Assembly (NCBI GenBank): GCA_050331695.1 | Contig: JBHJGP010000016.1 | Coordinates: 124,001 to 188,000, forward strand | DNA from: JBHJGP01 sp050331695 | GTDB taxonomy: Bacteria; Pseudomonadota; Alphaproteobacteria; Geminicoccales; Geminicoccaceae | Reading direction: 5' to 3' | DNA length: 64,000 nucleotides | In this document: positions 8,368 to 15,955 of the stretch, in pieces | Layout: each line of letters opens with the position of its first letter | Position numbering within the stretch: position 1 is the first letter of the stretch | Translations under genes and position numbers: made by a program | Notes under the pieces: generated by a model | Databases searched by the model: none | What the model was told of the DNA's origin: nothing | The model's input: only the letters and a program-made list of their open reading frames with translations

Positions 8368-9498
8368 ATGGCGAAGCAGGACTATTACGAGATGCTTGGG
8401 GTCAGCAAGACGGCCTCGGGCGACGATCTGAAGCGCGCCTATCGTAAACTGGCGATGAAATATCACCCGGACCAGAACCCGGGCGACGCCGCCGCTGAAG
8501 CACGGTTCAAGGAGCTGAGCGAAGCCTACGAGGTCCTAAAAGACGACCAGAAGCGTGCGGCCTACGATCAGTTTGGCCACGCCGCGTTCGAACAGGGCGG
8601 CATGGGCGGTGGCCGCAGGGCCGGCGGGTTCGACTTCAGCAGTTTCGCCGATGTCTTCGATGATTTGTTCGGCGACGTCGCCGGCGGTGGGCGGTCTCGC
8701 GGCGGCCAGAACCGTGGCGCCGATCTCCGCTACAATCTGGAGATATCGCTGGAGGAAGCCTTCAACGGCAAGAAGGCCCAGTTGACGGTTCCCACCTCCA
8801 TCGTCTGTGGTCAATGCAACGGCTCCGGCAGCGAGGGCGGCGCGCCGCCCGTCTCCTGTCCGACCTGCCGCGGCATGGGCCGGGTCCGATCCCAACAGGG
8901 CTTCTTCACGGTCGAGCGGACCTGTGCCAGCTGTTCCGGCACCGGCATGATCATTCGCGATCCCTGCGGCAATTGTTCCGGCAGCGGGCGGACGCACAAA
9001 GACAAAAGTCTCGCCGTCAACGTACCCCGGGGCGTCGAGGACGGCACGCGGATCAGGCTATCCGGCGAAGGTGAAGCAGGGCTTCGCGGCGGCCAGGCAG
9101 GCGATCTCTACATCTTCATCACGGTCACACCCCATCGGCTGTTCAAGCGGGACGGAACCAATCTTTATTGCCGGGTTCCGATCCCGATGACGACGGCGGC
9201 GATGGGCGGCGACATCGAGGTGCCGACGATCGACGGCCGGCGGATCCGCATGCCGGTGCAGCCCGGAAGTCAGACAGGCAAGCAGTTCCGGCTGCGCGAG
9301 AAGGGCATGACCGAGCTGCATGGCACCCAGCGGGGTGACATGTTCGTCGAGGTGATGGTCGAAACGCCGGTCAATCTGACGACCCGTCAGAAGGAGCTCT
9401 TGCGCGAGTTCGAGCGCGAAGGAGGCGGCCGTCAAAATCCCGAGTCCGAAGGTTTCTTCTCGAAGGTCAAGGAATTTTGGGGAGAGCTGGGCAGCTGA
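8368..9498 (+). CDS. dnaJ: Chaperone DnaJ (Hsp40, type I)
   Basis: A 376-residue type I DnaJ that delivers substrates to DnaK and triggers its ATPase. The J domain (residues 4-70) has the HPD motif in YHPDQNPGD. A Gly/Phe-rich segment with GGMGGG and FADVFDDLFGDV follows. The zinc-binding domain has the four expected CxxCxGxG repeats: CGQCNGSG, CPTCRGMG, CASCSGTG and CGNCSGSG, from about residue 147 to 210. The C-terminal substrate domains contain GDLYIFITVTPH and FRLREKGM. ATG 8368 gives the family start MAKQDYYEMLGV. All motifs are intact. Confidence 0.97.
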   Translation: MAKQDYYEMLGVSKTASGDDLKRAYRKLAMKYHPDQNPGDAAAEARFKELSEAYEVLKDDQKRAAYDQFGHAAFEQGGMGGGRRAGGFDFSSFADVFDDLFGDVAGGGRSRGGQNRGADLRYNLEISLEEAFNGKKAQLTVPTSIVCGQCNGSGSEGGAPPVSCPTCRGMGRVRSQQGFFTVERTCASCSGTGMIIRDPCGNCSGSGRTHKDKSLAVNVPRGVEDGTRIRLSGEGEAGLRGGQAGDLYIFITVTPHRLFKRDGTNLYCRVPIPMTTAAMGGDIEVPTIDGRRIRMPVQPGSQTGKQFRLREKGMTELHGTQRGDMFVEVMVETPVNLTTRQKELLREFEREGGGRQNPESEGFFSKVKEFWGELGS

Positions 9499-9769
9499 GC
9501 CCGAGGCGGATGGCCGGTGAGGTGAAAGCCGGCACCGCGAGGATTGCCGCGGTTACGCGAAAGACCAAGACCGAAAGCGCTTGGTCGAGTTCTGCATCGC
9601 TCGGCGCCGGGCCAGTCGTCTCATGACGCCGGCTTACCCATGCCGACCAGCTCAGGTACGATTTTCGGCTCACTCCCCTGATTATGGCACGCCCGAAACC
9701 CGGTTCTATGAATAGCCGGTCGGCGCCGACACTCTGGGCGGTTCGGCGATGCAGCCTGGGGAGCTCGTC

Positions 9770-9991
9770 ATGAAAGCCTGGCAGGTCATTTCCGCGCTCT
9801 TGTTTCTGCTCGGCGGATCAGTCTTTGGCGTTTGGTATGTCGGGCGATCGCTCGACGGCGAAATCGCCCGTAACGGTTGGATCGCCCTTGGCGTCGGCGG
9901 TGGCCTGACCCTGCTCATCACCGTTCTGCTCATGGCACTGATCTTCATCTCCCGCGCCCGGGGCTATGACGACCGGGCCGGCAAGCGCTGA
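9770..9991 (+). CDS. Small membrane protein with two transmembrane helices, unknown function
   Basis: A 73-residue protein with two clear hydrophobic helices, about residues 5-25 and 41-64, joined by a short polar loop (GRSLDGEIARNG) and ending in a charged tail RARGYDDRAGKR. The second helix starts with a glycine run, ALGVGGGLTLLITVL. ATG 9770 follows GGGGAG with ideal spacing, which is the main support for it being a real gene. I do not recognise a family. Its last 47 bases overlap the 3' end of the SRPBCC gene on the other strand. Confidence 0.6.
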   Translation: MKAWQVISALLFLLGGSVFGVWYVGRSLDGEIARNGWIALGVGGGLTLLITVLLMALIFISRARGYDDRAGKR

Positions 9992-10766
9992 ACCTCCGTC
10001 TGGTCGAACTGCTGCCGATAATCCCGAAGCTGGGCGGTTGGCATGGGTGACCTGGAAACACTGGCGGACCGACCGCCGGATCGGCCTCCGATAAATAACA
10101 ACTTTCCCCTTCTTCCCGCTGGCCAAGACGAAATGAATGGTGACCCGACGGGGCCGGGGAAGCGGTCTGCGTCGACGCGCGCCTTCTCGGTCTTCTCTGC
10201 GGTGCAAAGGTGCATGGGGTGGTCGCCTTCGTCTGCGGACCGCTGGGTTGCTGACGTAAGGGGTGCCAGCGCGTTCGCATTTTCTTCTGCTTGCGCGGAT
10301 GCGGCTGACCCGTCTCGACATAGTGTTTCAGTTCCTCCTGGGCGTTGCCGAGGACTCTGCCCATCTGCAATCTCATCGGTCTCTGCATGATCAAGCCTAG
10401 GATCCCTTTGACTTGCATGACCAAGCGCATCGAGAGCCTGGCCTCGTCGCAGTCGACCGGGTCGTGGGTCCAGATGTTCTTCGCTGAGACAATGAAACCG
10501 GGCAGGCCTTCAACGATGTCATAGGTGAAGGAACGCCTGCTCTCGTCGAACTCGACAAAGCGCTCGACGGTTTTGCCGCCACCGTAAAGATCGCAGACAC
10601 GGCCGCCGACCGGTCCTCCGGATAACGCGGCGCCGGAGCTTCGTGAGGCCCTGACGTTGCCGTCCCACCGGTCGATATGCTCGAACTCAACGGCGCTGAC
10701 TTTCCAGACCTCATCGATCGGCGCGTTAATTGAGATCTGTCTTTCCACGATGACGGTTCTCGGCAT
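9945..10766 (-). CDS. SRPBCC (START-like) family protein with an aberrant C-terminal extension
   Basis: Residues 1 to about 158 look like an SRPBCC/polyketide-cyclase-type ligand-binding domain. They begin TVIVERQISINAPIDEVWKVSA, which may be read as TVIVERQISINAPI then DEVWKVSA, and carry DRWDGNVR, GGRVCDLYGGGK and a C-terminal helix ending ELKHYVETGQPHPRK. Such proteins normally stop about there. Here the frame runs on for some 110 residues of Pro/Arg/Ser/Thr-rich sequence with no domain character and overlaps the convergent small membrane gene. A lost stop or small indel near position 10290 is the likely reason. The ligand is unknown. Start ATG 10766 has GAGAAAG upstream. Confidence 0.6.
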   Translation of the reverse strand: MPRTVIVERQISINAPIDEVWKVSAVEFEHIDRWDGNVRASRSSGAALSGGPVGGRVCDLYGGGKTVERFVEFDESRRSFTYDIVEGLPGFIVSAKNIWTHDPVDCDEARLSMRLVMQVKGILGLIMQRPMRLQMGRVLGNAQEELKHYVETGQPHPRKQKKMRTRWHPLRQQPSGPQTKATTPCTFAPQRRPRRRASTQTASPAPSGHHSFRLGQREEGESCYLSEADPAVGPPVFPGHPCQPPSFGIIGSSSTRRRFSACRPGRHSPGRGR

Positions 10767-10822
10767 TTGTCACGCTTTCTCTTCGCTAGAAAGTTGAGTG
10801 GTTCCTTCGATGTTCGCGCCTA

Positions 10823-11649
10823 TCATCCAACAAGAGGCGGTGAACCGAACCTCGGCGCCGAAGACATACCGCTCTCATAGGCGGCTCGAACGGTTCGGGT
10901 GATCTCGGCGCGAACATGGTCTTCCAAAGACTGGAGGTCGTGTCCGATCGGCACGAGCTTCGCGAGAAACAGGTCAAGATCGGTGTTTTTGAAGGCGCAT
11001 GGCATATCGATCGATCGCAGCTCGATGTCGGTCCATCCGCTTGCGCTCAACACCGCACGGACATGGTCAGGATTGGCGAGCGAAAAGGGCCCGGGCGCTT
11101 CGGGATCGCGAACCGGACCCTTGGGCAGTAACGGCGCCGCTGCACGCTGGGCAGCCGTCACGAAGGCATTCTCTTCAGGTCCGCGCCAGACGATGAAAAC
11201 GAGGCGGGCTCGACCTGAGGCGGCACTTCGGAGATTAGCGAACGCCTTCACCGGATCGGCGAAGAACATGACCCCGAAGCGTGAGGCGAAAACGTCGAAC
11301 GTGGCGTTGCGAAACGGATGTTCGGCGACGTCGGCGTGGATGAACTCAATAGGGAGGTTCGCCGCGAGCGCCCTGGCGCGAGCGTTCAGGATCATCGGCT
11401 TGGAGAGATCGATGCCGGTGCATAGGCCGCGCGAGCTCAGCGCTCGCGCGATGGACTGGGTGGTCGTACCGTTGCCACATCCAACATCGACCACGACCTG
11501 GGACGAAGCGCAACGACGGCATCAACCAACAGCTTTTCGAAAGGACGGAGCATTTCGTCGATGAAATCCTGGGCTTCGACCCAGATGTCACCGGCTGTCC
11601 CATTCCAGGTTTCGAACTGTTCGTCTTGAAGAGCGGCGCGTGACGTCAT
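10823..11649 (-). pseudogene. SAM-dependent methyltransferase, split by a one-base frameshift
   Basis: Two overlapping frames together make one class I methyltransferase of about 275 residues. The first, from ATG 11649 behind GAGGT, reads MTSRAALQDEQFETWNG and runs to VVALRP. The second picks up at VDVGCGNGTTTQSIA, the SAM-binding motif I, and continues with FDVFASRFGVMFFADP to the end. A single missing base in the CCC run of the coding strand (GGG at 11500-11502) accounts for the break: restoring one C gives LRPQVVVDVGCGNG without a gap. This is either a true recent mutation or a sequencing error. Methyl acceptor unknown. It is divergent from a MerR regulator and a SoxR-like operator faces it. 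Confidence 0.75.
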
Positions 11650-11701
11650 ATTTTACCTCAAAACCCTCTTGATTTTTAGGCGTCTTTGTCGGAGCCTGCC
11701 A

Positions 11702-11719
11702 CTTCAAGTCAACTTGAGG
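11702..11719. promoter_or_regulatory. SoxR-type MerR operator between the methyltransferase and the regulator gene
   Basis: CTTCAAGTCAACTTGAGG at 11702-11719 matches the SoxR box CCTCAAGTTAACTTGAGG at 16 of 18 positions. Read on the minus strand, TTGACC (11718-11723) and CAGGCT (11693-11698) flank it as -35 and -10 elements with a 19-base spacer, the over-long spacing typical of MerR-activated promoters. That promoter points at the methyltransferase, whose start is about 45 bases further on. The -10 match is weak. Confidence 0.7.
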
Positions 11720-11732
11720 TCAAGGGCAAAAT

Positions 11733-12185
11733 TTGCTCGATATAGTCGAGGTTTCGAAACGCAGCGGTCAGCCGGCATCGACGTTGCGCTACTATGAGGA
11801 ACGGGGCCTCATTCAATCCGTTGGCCGGCGCGGGCTGCGACGCGTCTTCGAACCCTTGGTTCTTGAACGCCTTGCTCTGATCGCGCTGGGTCGGGCGGCC
11901 GGCTTTTCGTTCGACGAAATCGCGAAAATGTTCCCGGACAGCTGCGGATTGAGCATCGATCGCGCTAAGTTGCGGGCGAAGGCGAACGAACTTGACAAGC
12001 AGATCAAGAGGTTGACCGCGATCCGGGACGGGTTGCGCCACACGGCTGCCTGTCCCGCCACCAGTCATATGGATTGTCCGAATTTCCGGCGCGTGGTGAC
12101 CGCAGCGGGCCACGGCCTCATTCCGCCGTTGCCGCCGAAACAGCATCCGCGTCGAAGGCGTTCTGTTCTTTCCGAACGGGGCTAG
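11733..12185 (+). CDS. MerR family transcriptional regulator
   Basis: A 150-residue MerR-type activator. The winged helix-turn-helix is complete at the N-terminus: VSKRSGQPASTLRYYEERGLI, seen as SKRSGQPASTLRYYEERGL, then a wing and FSFDEIAKMF. A dimerisation helix follows (DRAKLRAKANELDKQIKRL). The effector tail has two cysteines, TAACPATSHMDCPNFRRV, in a C-x8-C arrangement. This is not the CxxCxCx5C iron-sulphur motif of true SoxR, so the signal is uncertain; thiol or metal sensing is possible. The TTG start sits six bases after AAGGG, just downstream of the SoxR-like box, so it may repress itself while activating the divergent methyltransferase. Confidence 0.85.
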   Translation: MLDIVEVSKRSGQPASTLRYYEERGLIQSVGRRGLRRVFEPLVLERLALIALGRAAGFSFDEIAKMFPDSCGLSIDRAKLRAKANELDKQIKRLTAIRDGLRHTAACPATSHMDCPNFRRVVTAAGHGLIPPLPPKQHPRRRRSVLSERG

Positions 12186-12311
12186 AGGCTTTTCCCCAAC
12201 CTCGATCTCGGCCGGCGGCTACGCCAGCGCTATCAAACGACAAACTTCGCCCCGGGCTCGCTCCTGGCGGCCCGGCAAGTGGTCGGGAGCTTCAAGGAAT
12301 AACGCTTCGGC

Positions 12312-12325
12312 TTGTCCCGGATCAA
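12312..12325 (+). promoter_or_regulatory. Possible FNR/FixK-type site upstream of the universal stress gene
   Basis: TTGTCCCGGATCAA matches the FNR/FixK consensus TTGAT-N4-ATCAA at eight of ten fixed positions, with the right half-site perfect. It is 100 bases before the usp start. Universal stress genes are frequent targets of oxygen-responsive Crp/FNR regulators, but a short degenerate match can occur by chance. Confidence 0.3.
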
Positions 12326-12424
12326 AGCGTGCTTCGTTTTCTTCGTGCGACGAATGAACTGCCGCCTCTGGTCGCCGACCGAGCCATTGGTCAGCGCCCG
12401 CCGCAAACCGACAGAAGAGGACCG

Positions 12425-12844
12425 ATGATGTTGTACACGAAAATCATGGTGCCAGTGGACCTGGTCCACGCTGAAAGCCTGGACAAAGCGCTCAAAACCG
12501 CCGGCGACCTGGCGAAACTCTACGACGCTTCAGTGACTTACGTCGGTGTGACGTCATCGGCGCCGGGGAGCGTCGCCCATTCTGCGGAAGAGTTCGAGAC
12601 GAGATTCCAGCAATTCGCGGACCAACGATCCAGGGCCCACGGTGTTGAAGTCGCGGCCAAGGTTTTTGTCAGCCATGATCCAGCCGTGGAGCTTGACCAC
12701 CTTTTGTTCAAGGCCATCGATGAAACCGGCGCCGACTTGGTCGTGATGGCCTCGCATATGCCGGGACTGGCCGAGCATCTGTTCGCTTCCAATGCCGGAT
12801 ACATTGCATCCCATGCCAAGATCTCAGTGATGGTCATCCGCTGA
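12425..12844 (+). CDS. Universal stress protein (UspA family)
   Basis: A 139-residue single-domain Usp. The start MMLYTKIMVPVDLVHAES gives the first beta strand with the conserved aspartate, and AGDLAKLYDASVTYVGVTS is the following helix and strand. The C-terminal half has AIDETGADLVVMASHMPG and AKISVMVIR. The loop that in ATP-binding Usps reads G-x2-G-x9-GS is degenerate here (PGLAEHLFASNAGYI), so ATP binding is doubtful. A GAGG ribosome site precedes ATG 12425; the frame is open much further upstream but without family similarity. The role is probably tolerance of starvation or low oxygen, inferred from family only. Confidence 0.85.
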   Translation: MMLYTKIMVPVDLVHAESLDKALKTAGDLAKLYDASVTYVGVTSSAPGSVAHSAEEFETRFQQFADQRSRAHGVEVAAKVFVSHDPAVELDHLLFKAIDETGADLVVMASHMPGLAEHLFASNAGYIASHAKISVMVIR

Positions 12845-12889
12845 AGAGCCTGATCAAGCCAGCGATTTTCGTCGACCGCGGCCGACGGG

Positions 12890-13348
12890 TCAGACCTCAG
12901 TACCAGCGACTGCGATCTCGTAGAGCTTGAACCGGGATTTTTTTGCCAGGCGGTCATACAGGGTGCGCGCCCGGTAATTGTCTTCGGCCGTCAGCCAGCG
13001 GACACAAGACCAACCGCGCTCGCGGGCGATCGCACCTACCCGCTTCAGCAAAGCCTCGCCGATCCGCCGGCCCCGAGCATCACTTCGCACGAAGAGATCA
13101 TCCAGAAAGCCGATTTCCTGGCCCTGGAGAGGGCGGCGCATGGCGCGATAATGGGCCAGCCCCAGGATCGCCTCGCCATCGGTTGCCAACAGACCTTCAA
13201 GCGGATGCGCCTCATCGTGGAGCCACGCCCACACGGTTTGGAGCGTGGCGTCGGTGATCGGCACGGCGTAAAACCCGGCATATCCTCTGTAGAGGCCCTG
13301 CCATGCCTCCAAAAAGCGGTCTTCGACCGGGATCACTTGTATATTCAT
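12890..13348 (-). CDS. GNAT family N-acetyltransferase
   Basis: A 152-residue acetyltransferase of the GNAT fold. The acetyl-CoA loop is seen as RSDARGRRIGEALLKRV around residues 88-104 (the R-x-x-G-x-G/A pattern), preceded by the strand EIGFLDDLFV. Motif B is in AEDNYRARTLYDRL. The N-terminal part, FLEAWQGLYRGYAGFY, resembles GNAT enzymes acting on small amines or amino acids, but the acceptor cannot be inferred. ATG 13348 is preferred over the TTG two codons upstream. It is convergent with the universal stress gene and separate from the next gene on its strand. Confidence 0.85.
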   Translation of the reverse strand: MNIQVIPVEDRFLEAWQGLYRGYAGFYAVPITDATLQTVWAWLHDEAHPLEGLLATDGEAILGLAHYRAMRRPLQGQEIGFLDDLFVRSDARGRRIGEALLKRVGAIARERGWSCVRWLTAEDNYRARTLYDRLAKKSRFKLYEIAVAGTEV

Positions 13349-13458
13349 GGCCAAACACCCCCAACACCCTGACCGACGCCCCTAGTTTACGATCTTGTAC
13401 GACAAAGGTTCGTGCGTCCTAACGGATGTTGGAAGCTGATCAGCGCAGTCCTCTCGGA

Positions 13459-13893
13459 TCAAGGACTTCCAGATCTATGACGACCGAAACCGCGGCCCCG
13501 GAAGCCACCGCGGAAACCGCGGCGAAAGCCCCGGTTGCTTCGGAAACCCTTGCGGAACTTGAAGCCTTTGCGAAAGCTCGTGCCACCGTGGAAATCTCGC
13601 CGAAAGCCTTTGCTCACGCCGAATTTCTTCCGGGAACTGAAGCCGCCGCGGAAGCCTCGACGGAAACCCCGTCGGCGGAACTTGGCCTCCTGGACCAAGG
13701 TGCCGCTAAAGGTTTGCAGCGGGCGGAAATCGGCGGTGAAAGCGCCGCCTCCATGGGGGCCGCTGAGGCCCGGGGCCAGACTGATGGCGGGCACGCTATG
13801 GACGCTCGGTGTCGCGGCCTCAGCCAGGGAGACACCGATGCCACCGCCTAGGGTCATCAATGCAGCACCCACGATGATCGACTTGAGTCTCAT
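13459..13893 (-). CDS. Secreted basic protein with Arg-Gly-Phe repeats, unknown function
   Basis: A 144-residue protein with a signal peptide (MRLKSIIVGAALMTLGGG, cleavage near residues 24-27), a neutral Pro/Gly/Ser segment to about residue 70, then an extremely basic low-complexity tail. Residues 71-140 hold 27 Arg/Lys, 15 Phe, ten Gly-Phe dipeptides and a single acidic residue. The block RGFRRGFRGGF occurs twice without change, at residues 75-85 and 121-131. A good ribosome site (GGAG, eight bases before ATG 13893) supports it being real, as does the fact that the signal peptide and tail are in one frame. I do not recognise a family. The opposite strand is also open but is Ala/Glu-rich and lacks a plausible start. 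Confidence 0.7.
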   Translation of the reverse strand: MRLKSIIVGAALMTLGGGIGVSLAEAATPSVHSVPAISLAPGLSGPHGGGAFTADFRPLQTFSGTLVQEAKFRRRGFRRGFRGGFSSRKKFGVSKGFRRDFHGGTSFRKGFKFRKGFRSNRGFRRGFRGGFRGRGFGRHRSGSP

Positions 13894-14248
13894 GCAAGAT
13901 CTCCAAAAGGTTTTGCCCGTTCTCTGATCTCATCCGGACCTTCGTTTGCGGCTCTTTGCAGCTATGCAGCGAGCCGTTTGCCCTTCAAGCCGCCGGTAAC
14001 CAGCAGCCGTCGACCAGAACTCCAGGGTTTGTTTTCCAAACACCGGCTCGACCGTCGCAACCAACGGTCCAACCGCCTGCCTTCAACATCGTTCATCTGG
14101 CTGGTTGTTCATGTGACCGGGCTTACAACTCGCACTGGCGTGAGGCAGCTTGAGCGGGTCGCCGCGTTCTCCAACGCTTCCGTCGGGCCTTGACCGATGC
14201 TTTGCCGGAGATCAGGCATGATGGGGTTTCGCGAAGGGGAGAAGCGCT
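13894..14248. other. Intergenic region upstream of the RGF protein and the FAD oxidoreductase
   Basis: This 355-base gap separates two divergent genes and should contain their promoters. Short open frames of 65-71 codons exist but have no ribosome site or recognisable sequence. I see no strong hairpin, RNA gene or operator in it. The last 20 bases include the GGGGAG ribosome site of the oxidoreductase. Confidence 0.5.
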
Positions 14249-15586
14249 ATGACGGGTTTGCCGGTTTCGACGAAGTTCTTGGTTGTGGGAGCCGGTATGC
14301 ATGGGCTTTCGACCGCCTGGCATCTGGCCAAGGAACTGAAGGCCAGGGGTACCGGTTCGGGCGCCGACATCTTGGTGATCGACAAGACCGGCGCCGGCGC
14401 CGGCGCCACCGGCATCGCCTGCGGCTGCGTCCGCAATCTCTATATGACCCGCGAGCTTCACCCCATCCTACGCCATTCGGTCGACGTCTGGATGAGCGAT
14501 CCGATTACCCTCGGTTTTCAGCAGGTCGGCTACATCTCGGCCGGCGAAGCCAATCAACTCAGCGACTATGAGGTTATGGTCGAAAGCCAAAATGCCTGCG
14601 GCTACACGTCCGTCCTGCGCACGGGTCAGGAGGGCAGGGATTTCCTCAAGCGTCTGTGGCCGGACTTCAAGACAGACGGCATCGAGGTCGTGCTGGAGGA
14701 GAAACCGAGCGGCTATGCGGGTACCCGCCAGGCTGTCTTGGGGCTCGTCCAGAAATGTGAGCACGAAGGGGTGACGATCCGAGCGGGCGTCGAGGTCATA
14801 GGTTATGATATGGCCGGCGGCCGGGTTCAGAAAGTGCTCACCAACCAGGGCGACATCGCCGCCGATGCCGTGATTTTGTGTGCCGGCGCCTGGGTCAAGC
14901 GGCATTGGCAATGGTTGGGTGAACCGGCGACGCTCAACAAACGCTATCCGGACGGCCAGGTGGACGAAAATGCTGACATGTGGACCTTCTGGCGGCTGCG
15001 CGAAGGCGAGGTCTATGTCGATCAGCCCTACCGGACCGCCGACGACCGGGATCCGCCGGTGCTCCACGTGGAATTGATGGAGACGCCTGTTCTCGATCCT
15101 GCGACCGGCAAGACGCTCGAGGACTACACTTACGTGTATTGGAAGAACGGCGCCGAGCGGATGGACGCGCCGGGCGTTCAAGGCGGTGGCGTGCCGATCA
15201 AGCTTGGGGCTGAAGCCGAGGTCGATCCTTACGGTCACGAAAGCCCGCACTACCAGGCCGAGGCCGTGTTCGCCGACGTGCTGACCGCGTCCATGGGGCA
15301 GTTGATGGGCCGGTTCAAGGGCTGCCGGCCTAAGTTCCGGGACCGGCCTAATGGCGGCATCGGCGCGTTCACGCCGGACAATGTCCCGATCTTCGATTGG
15401 GTCAAAGACAATCTCTACATGATCGCTGACAGCAATCACGGGTTCAAAATGATTGGGGTTGGCAAGCTGGTGGCAAAGCATCTGGCGAGTGGCGACCGGA
15501 TCGCTGAGCTCTCGCCCTTTGCCATGACGCGTTTCGCCCAGGGTCGGAGCTTCGGCGCCAAGAACACCCATAGTCCCTGGGTGTGA
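14249..15586 (+). CDS. FAD-dependent oxidoreductase, DAO (sarcosine/glycine oxidase-like) family
   Basis: A 445-residue flavoprotein of the D-amino-acid oxidase superfamily. The dinucleotide motif LVVGAGMHGLSTAWHLAKEL lies at residues 11-30, followed by ILVIDKTGAGAGATGIACGCVRN, seen as VIDKTGAGAGATGIACG, the second FAD contact. ADAVILCAGAWVKRHW near residue 210 and DNLYMIADSNHGFKMIGVGKL near residue 395 are the other expected FAD-binding segments. Enzymes of this fold oxidise C-N bonds of amino acids or secondary amines. The substrate is not apparent, and there are no partner subunits nearby. ATG 14249 has GGGGAG upstream. A DUF2798-like gene follows after 15 bases. Confidence 0.82.
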   Translation: MTGLPVSTKFLVVGAGMHGLSTAWHLAKELKARGTGSGADILVIDKTGAGAGATGIACGCVRNLYMTRELHPILRHSVDVWMSDPITLGFQQVGYISAGEANQLSDYEVMVESQNACGYTSVLRTGQEGRDFLKRLWPDFKTDGIEVVLEEKPSGYAGTRQAVLGLVQKCEHEGVTIRAGVEVIGYDMAGGRVQKVLTNQGDIAADAVILCAGAWVKRHWQWLGEPATLNKRYPDGQVDENADMWTFWRLREGEVYVDQPYRTADDRDPPVLHVELMETPVLDPATGKTLEDYTYVYWKNGAERMDAPGVQGGGVPIKLGAEAEVDPYGHESPHYQAEAVFADVLTASMGQLMGRFKGCRPKFRDRPNGGIGAFTPDNVPIFDWVKDNLYMIADSNHGFKMIGVGKLVAKHLASGDRIAELSPFAMTRFAQGRSFGAKNTHSPWV

Positions 15587-15601
15587 GGGGCGGAACGGGC
15601 G

Positions 15602-15880
15602 ATGGGCTGGACGCCGAAACATGAAGGCGAGGTAAGTGGCAGTCGGGACCGAGCCGGGCTGAGGCTGCCGGCATGGCTCCAGCCCTATCTCTTCGGGCTC
15701 GTCCTATCAGGTCTGATGTCGCTGGTCGTCGCCGGCGTTTCGACCTTTCGAGCGGTGGGTCTGCCGCCGGATTTCACCGCGCTTTGGATGTCAGCCTGGC
15801 TCACGTCCTGGGTGATCGCATTTCCCACCGTGCTGGTGGTCGCCCCAGTCGTGAGGCGAATGGTAGGTCGGTTGACCTGA
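15602..15880 (+). CDS. DUF2798-like small membrane protein
   Basis: A 92-residue protein with two membrane helices. The hydrophobic parts are YLFGLVLSGLMSLVVAGVST (about residues 29-48) and LTSWVIAFPTVLVVAPVVRR (about 67-86). The pattern SG.MS..V.G.ST......G....W...WL.SW..AFP.V....P.V is that of DUF2798 proteins, whose function is unknown. It is 15 bases after the oxidoreductase stop and may be cotranscribed. The ribosome site is weak (GGAACGGGCG). Confidence 0.7.
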   Translation: MGWTPKHEGEVSGSRDRAGLRLPAWLQPYLFGLVLSGLMSLVVAGVSTFRAVGLPPDFTALWMSAWLTSWVIAFPTVLVVAPVVRRMVGRLT

Positions 15881-15955
15881 TGGCAAGGACGCTGTCCGGC
15901 AGTGGGGTGATCTGATAGGGTCACCATCCGACACCTAACACAAGGGAGAGGCGCT

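Noticed and set aside
9563..9586. Inverted repeat GACCAAG/CTTGGTC after dnaJ as a terminator
   Set aside because: The stem is seven bases with a ten-base loop and no T-run follows, so it cannot be separated from chance.
11733..12185. Naming the MerR regulator SoxR
   Set aside because: The operator looks like a SoxR box, but the protein lacks the CxxCxCx5C iron-sulphur motif and has only two tail cysteines spaced eight apart.
13426..13851. A plus-strand Ala/Glu-rich frame opposite the RGF-repeat gene
   Set aside because: Its repeats are the mirror of the Gly/Phe/Arg codons on the other strand, it lacks a signal or a good start, and the minus strand has a signal peptide and ribosome site.
13956..14193. 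Two short open frames in the gap before the FAD oxidoreductase
   Set aside because: They are 65-71 codons without ribosome sites, overlap each other in different frames and encode no recognisable sequence.
14468..15622. A 384-codon minus-strand frame opposite the FAD oxidoreductase
   Set aside because: The plus strand has the FAD-binding motifs in place; the reverse frame has only reverse-complement composition.
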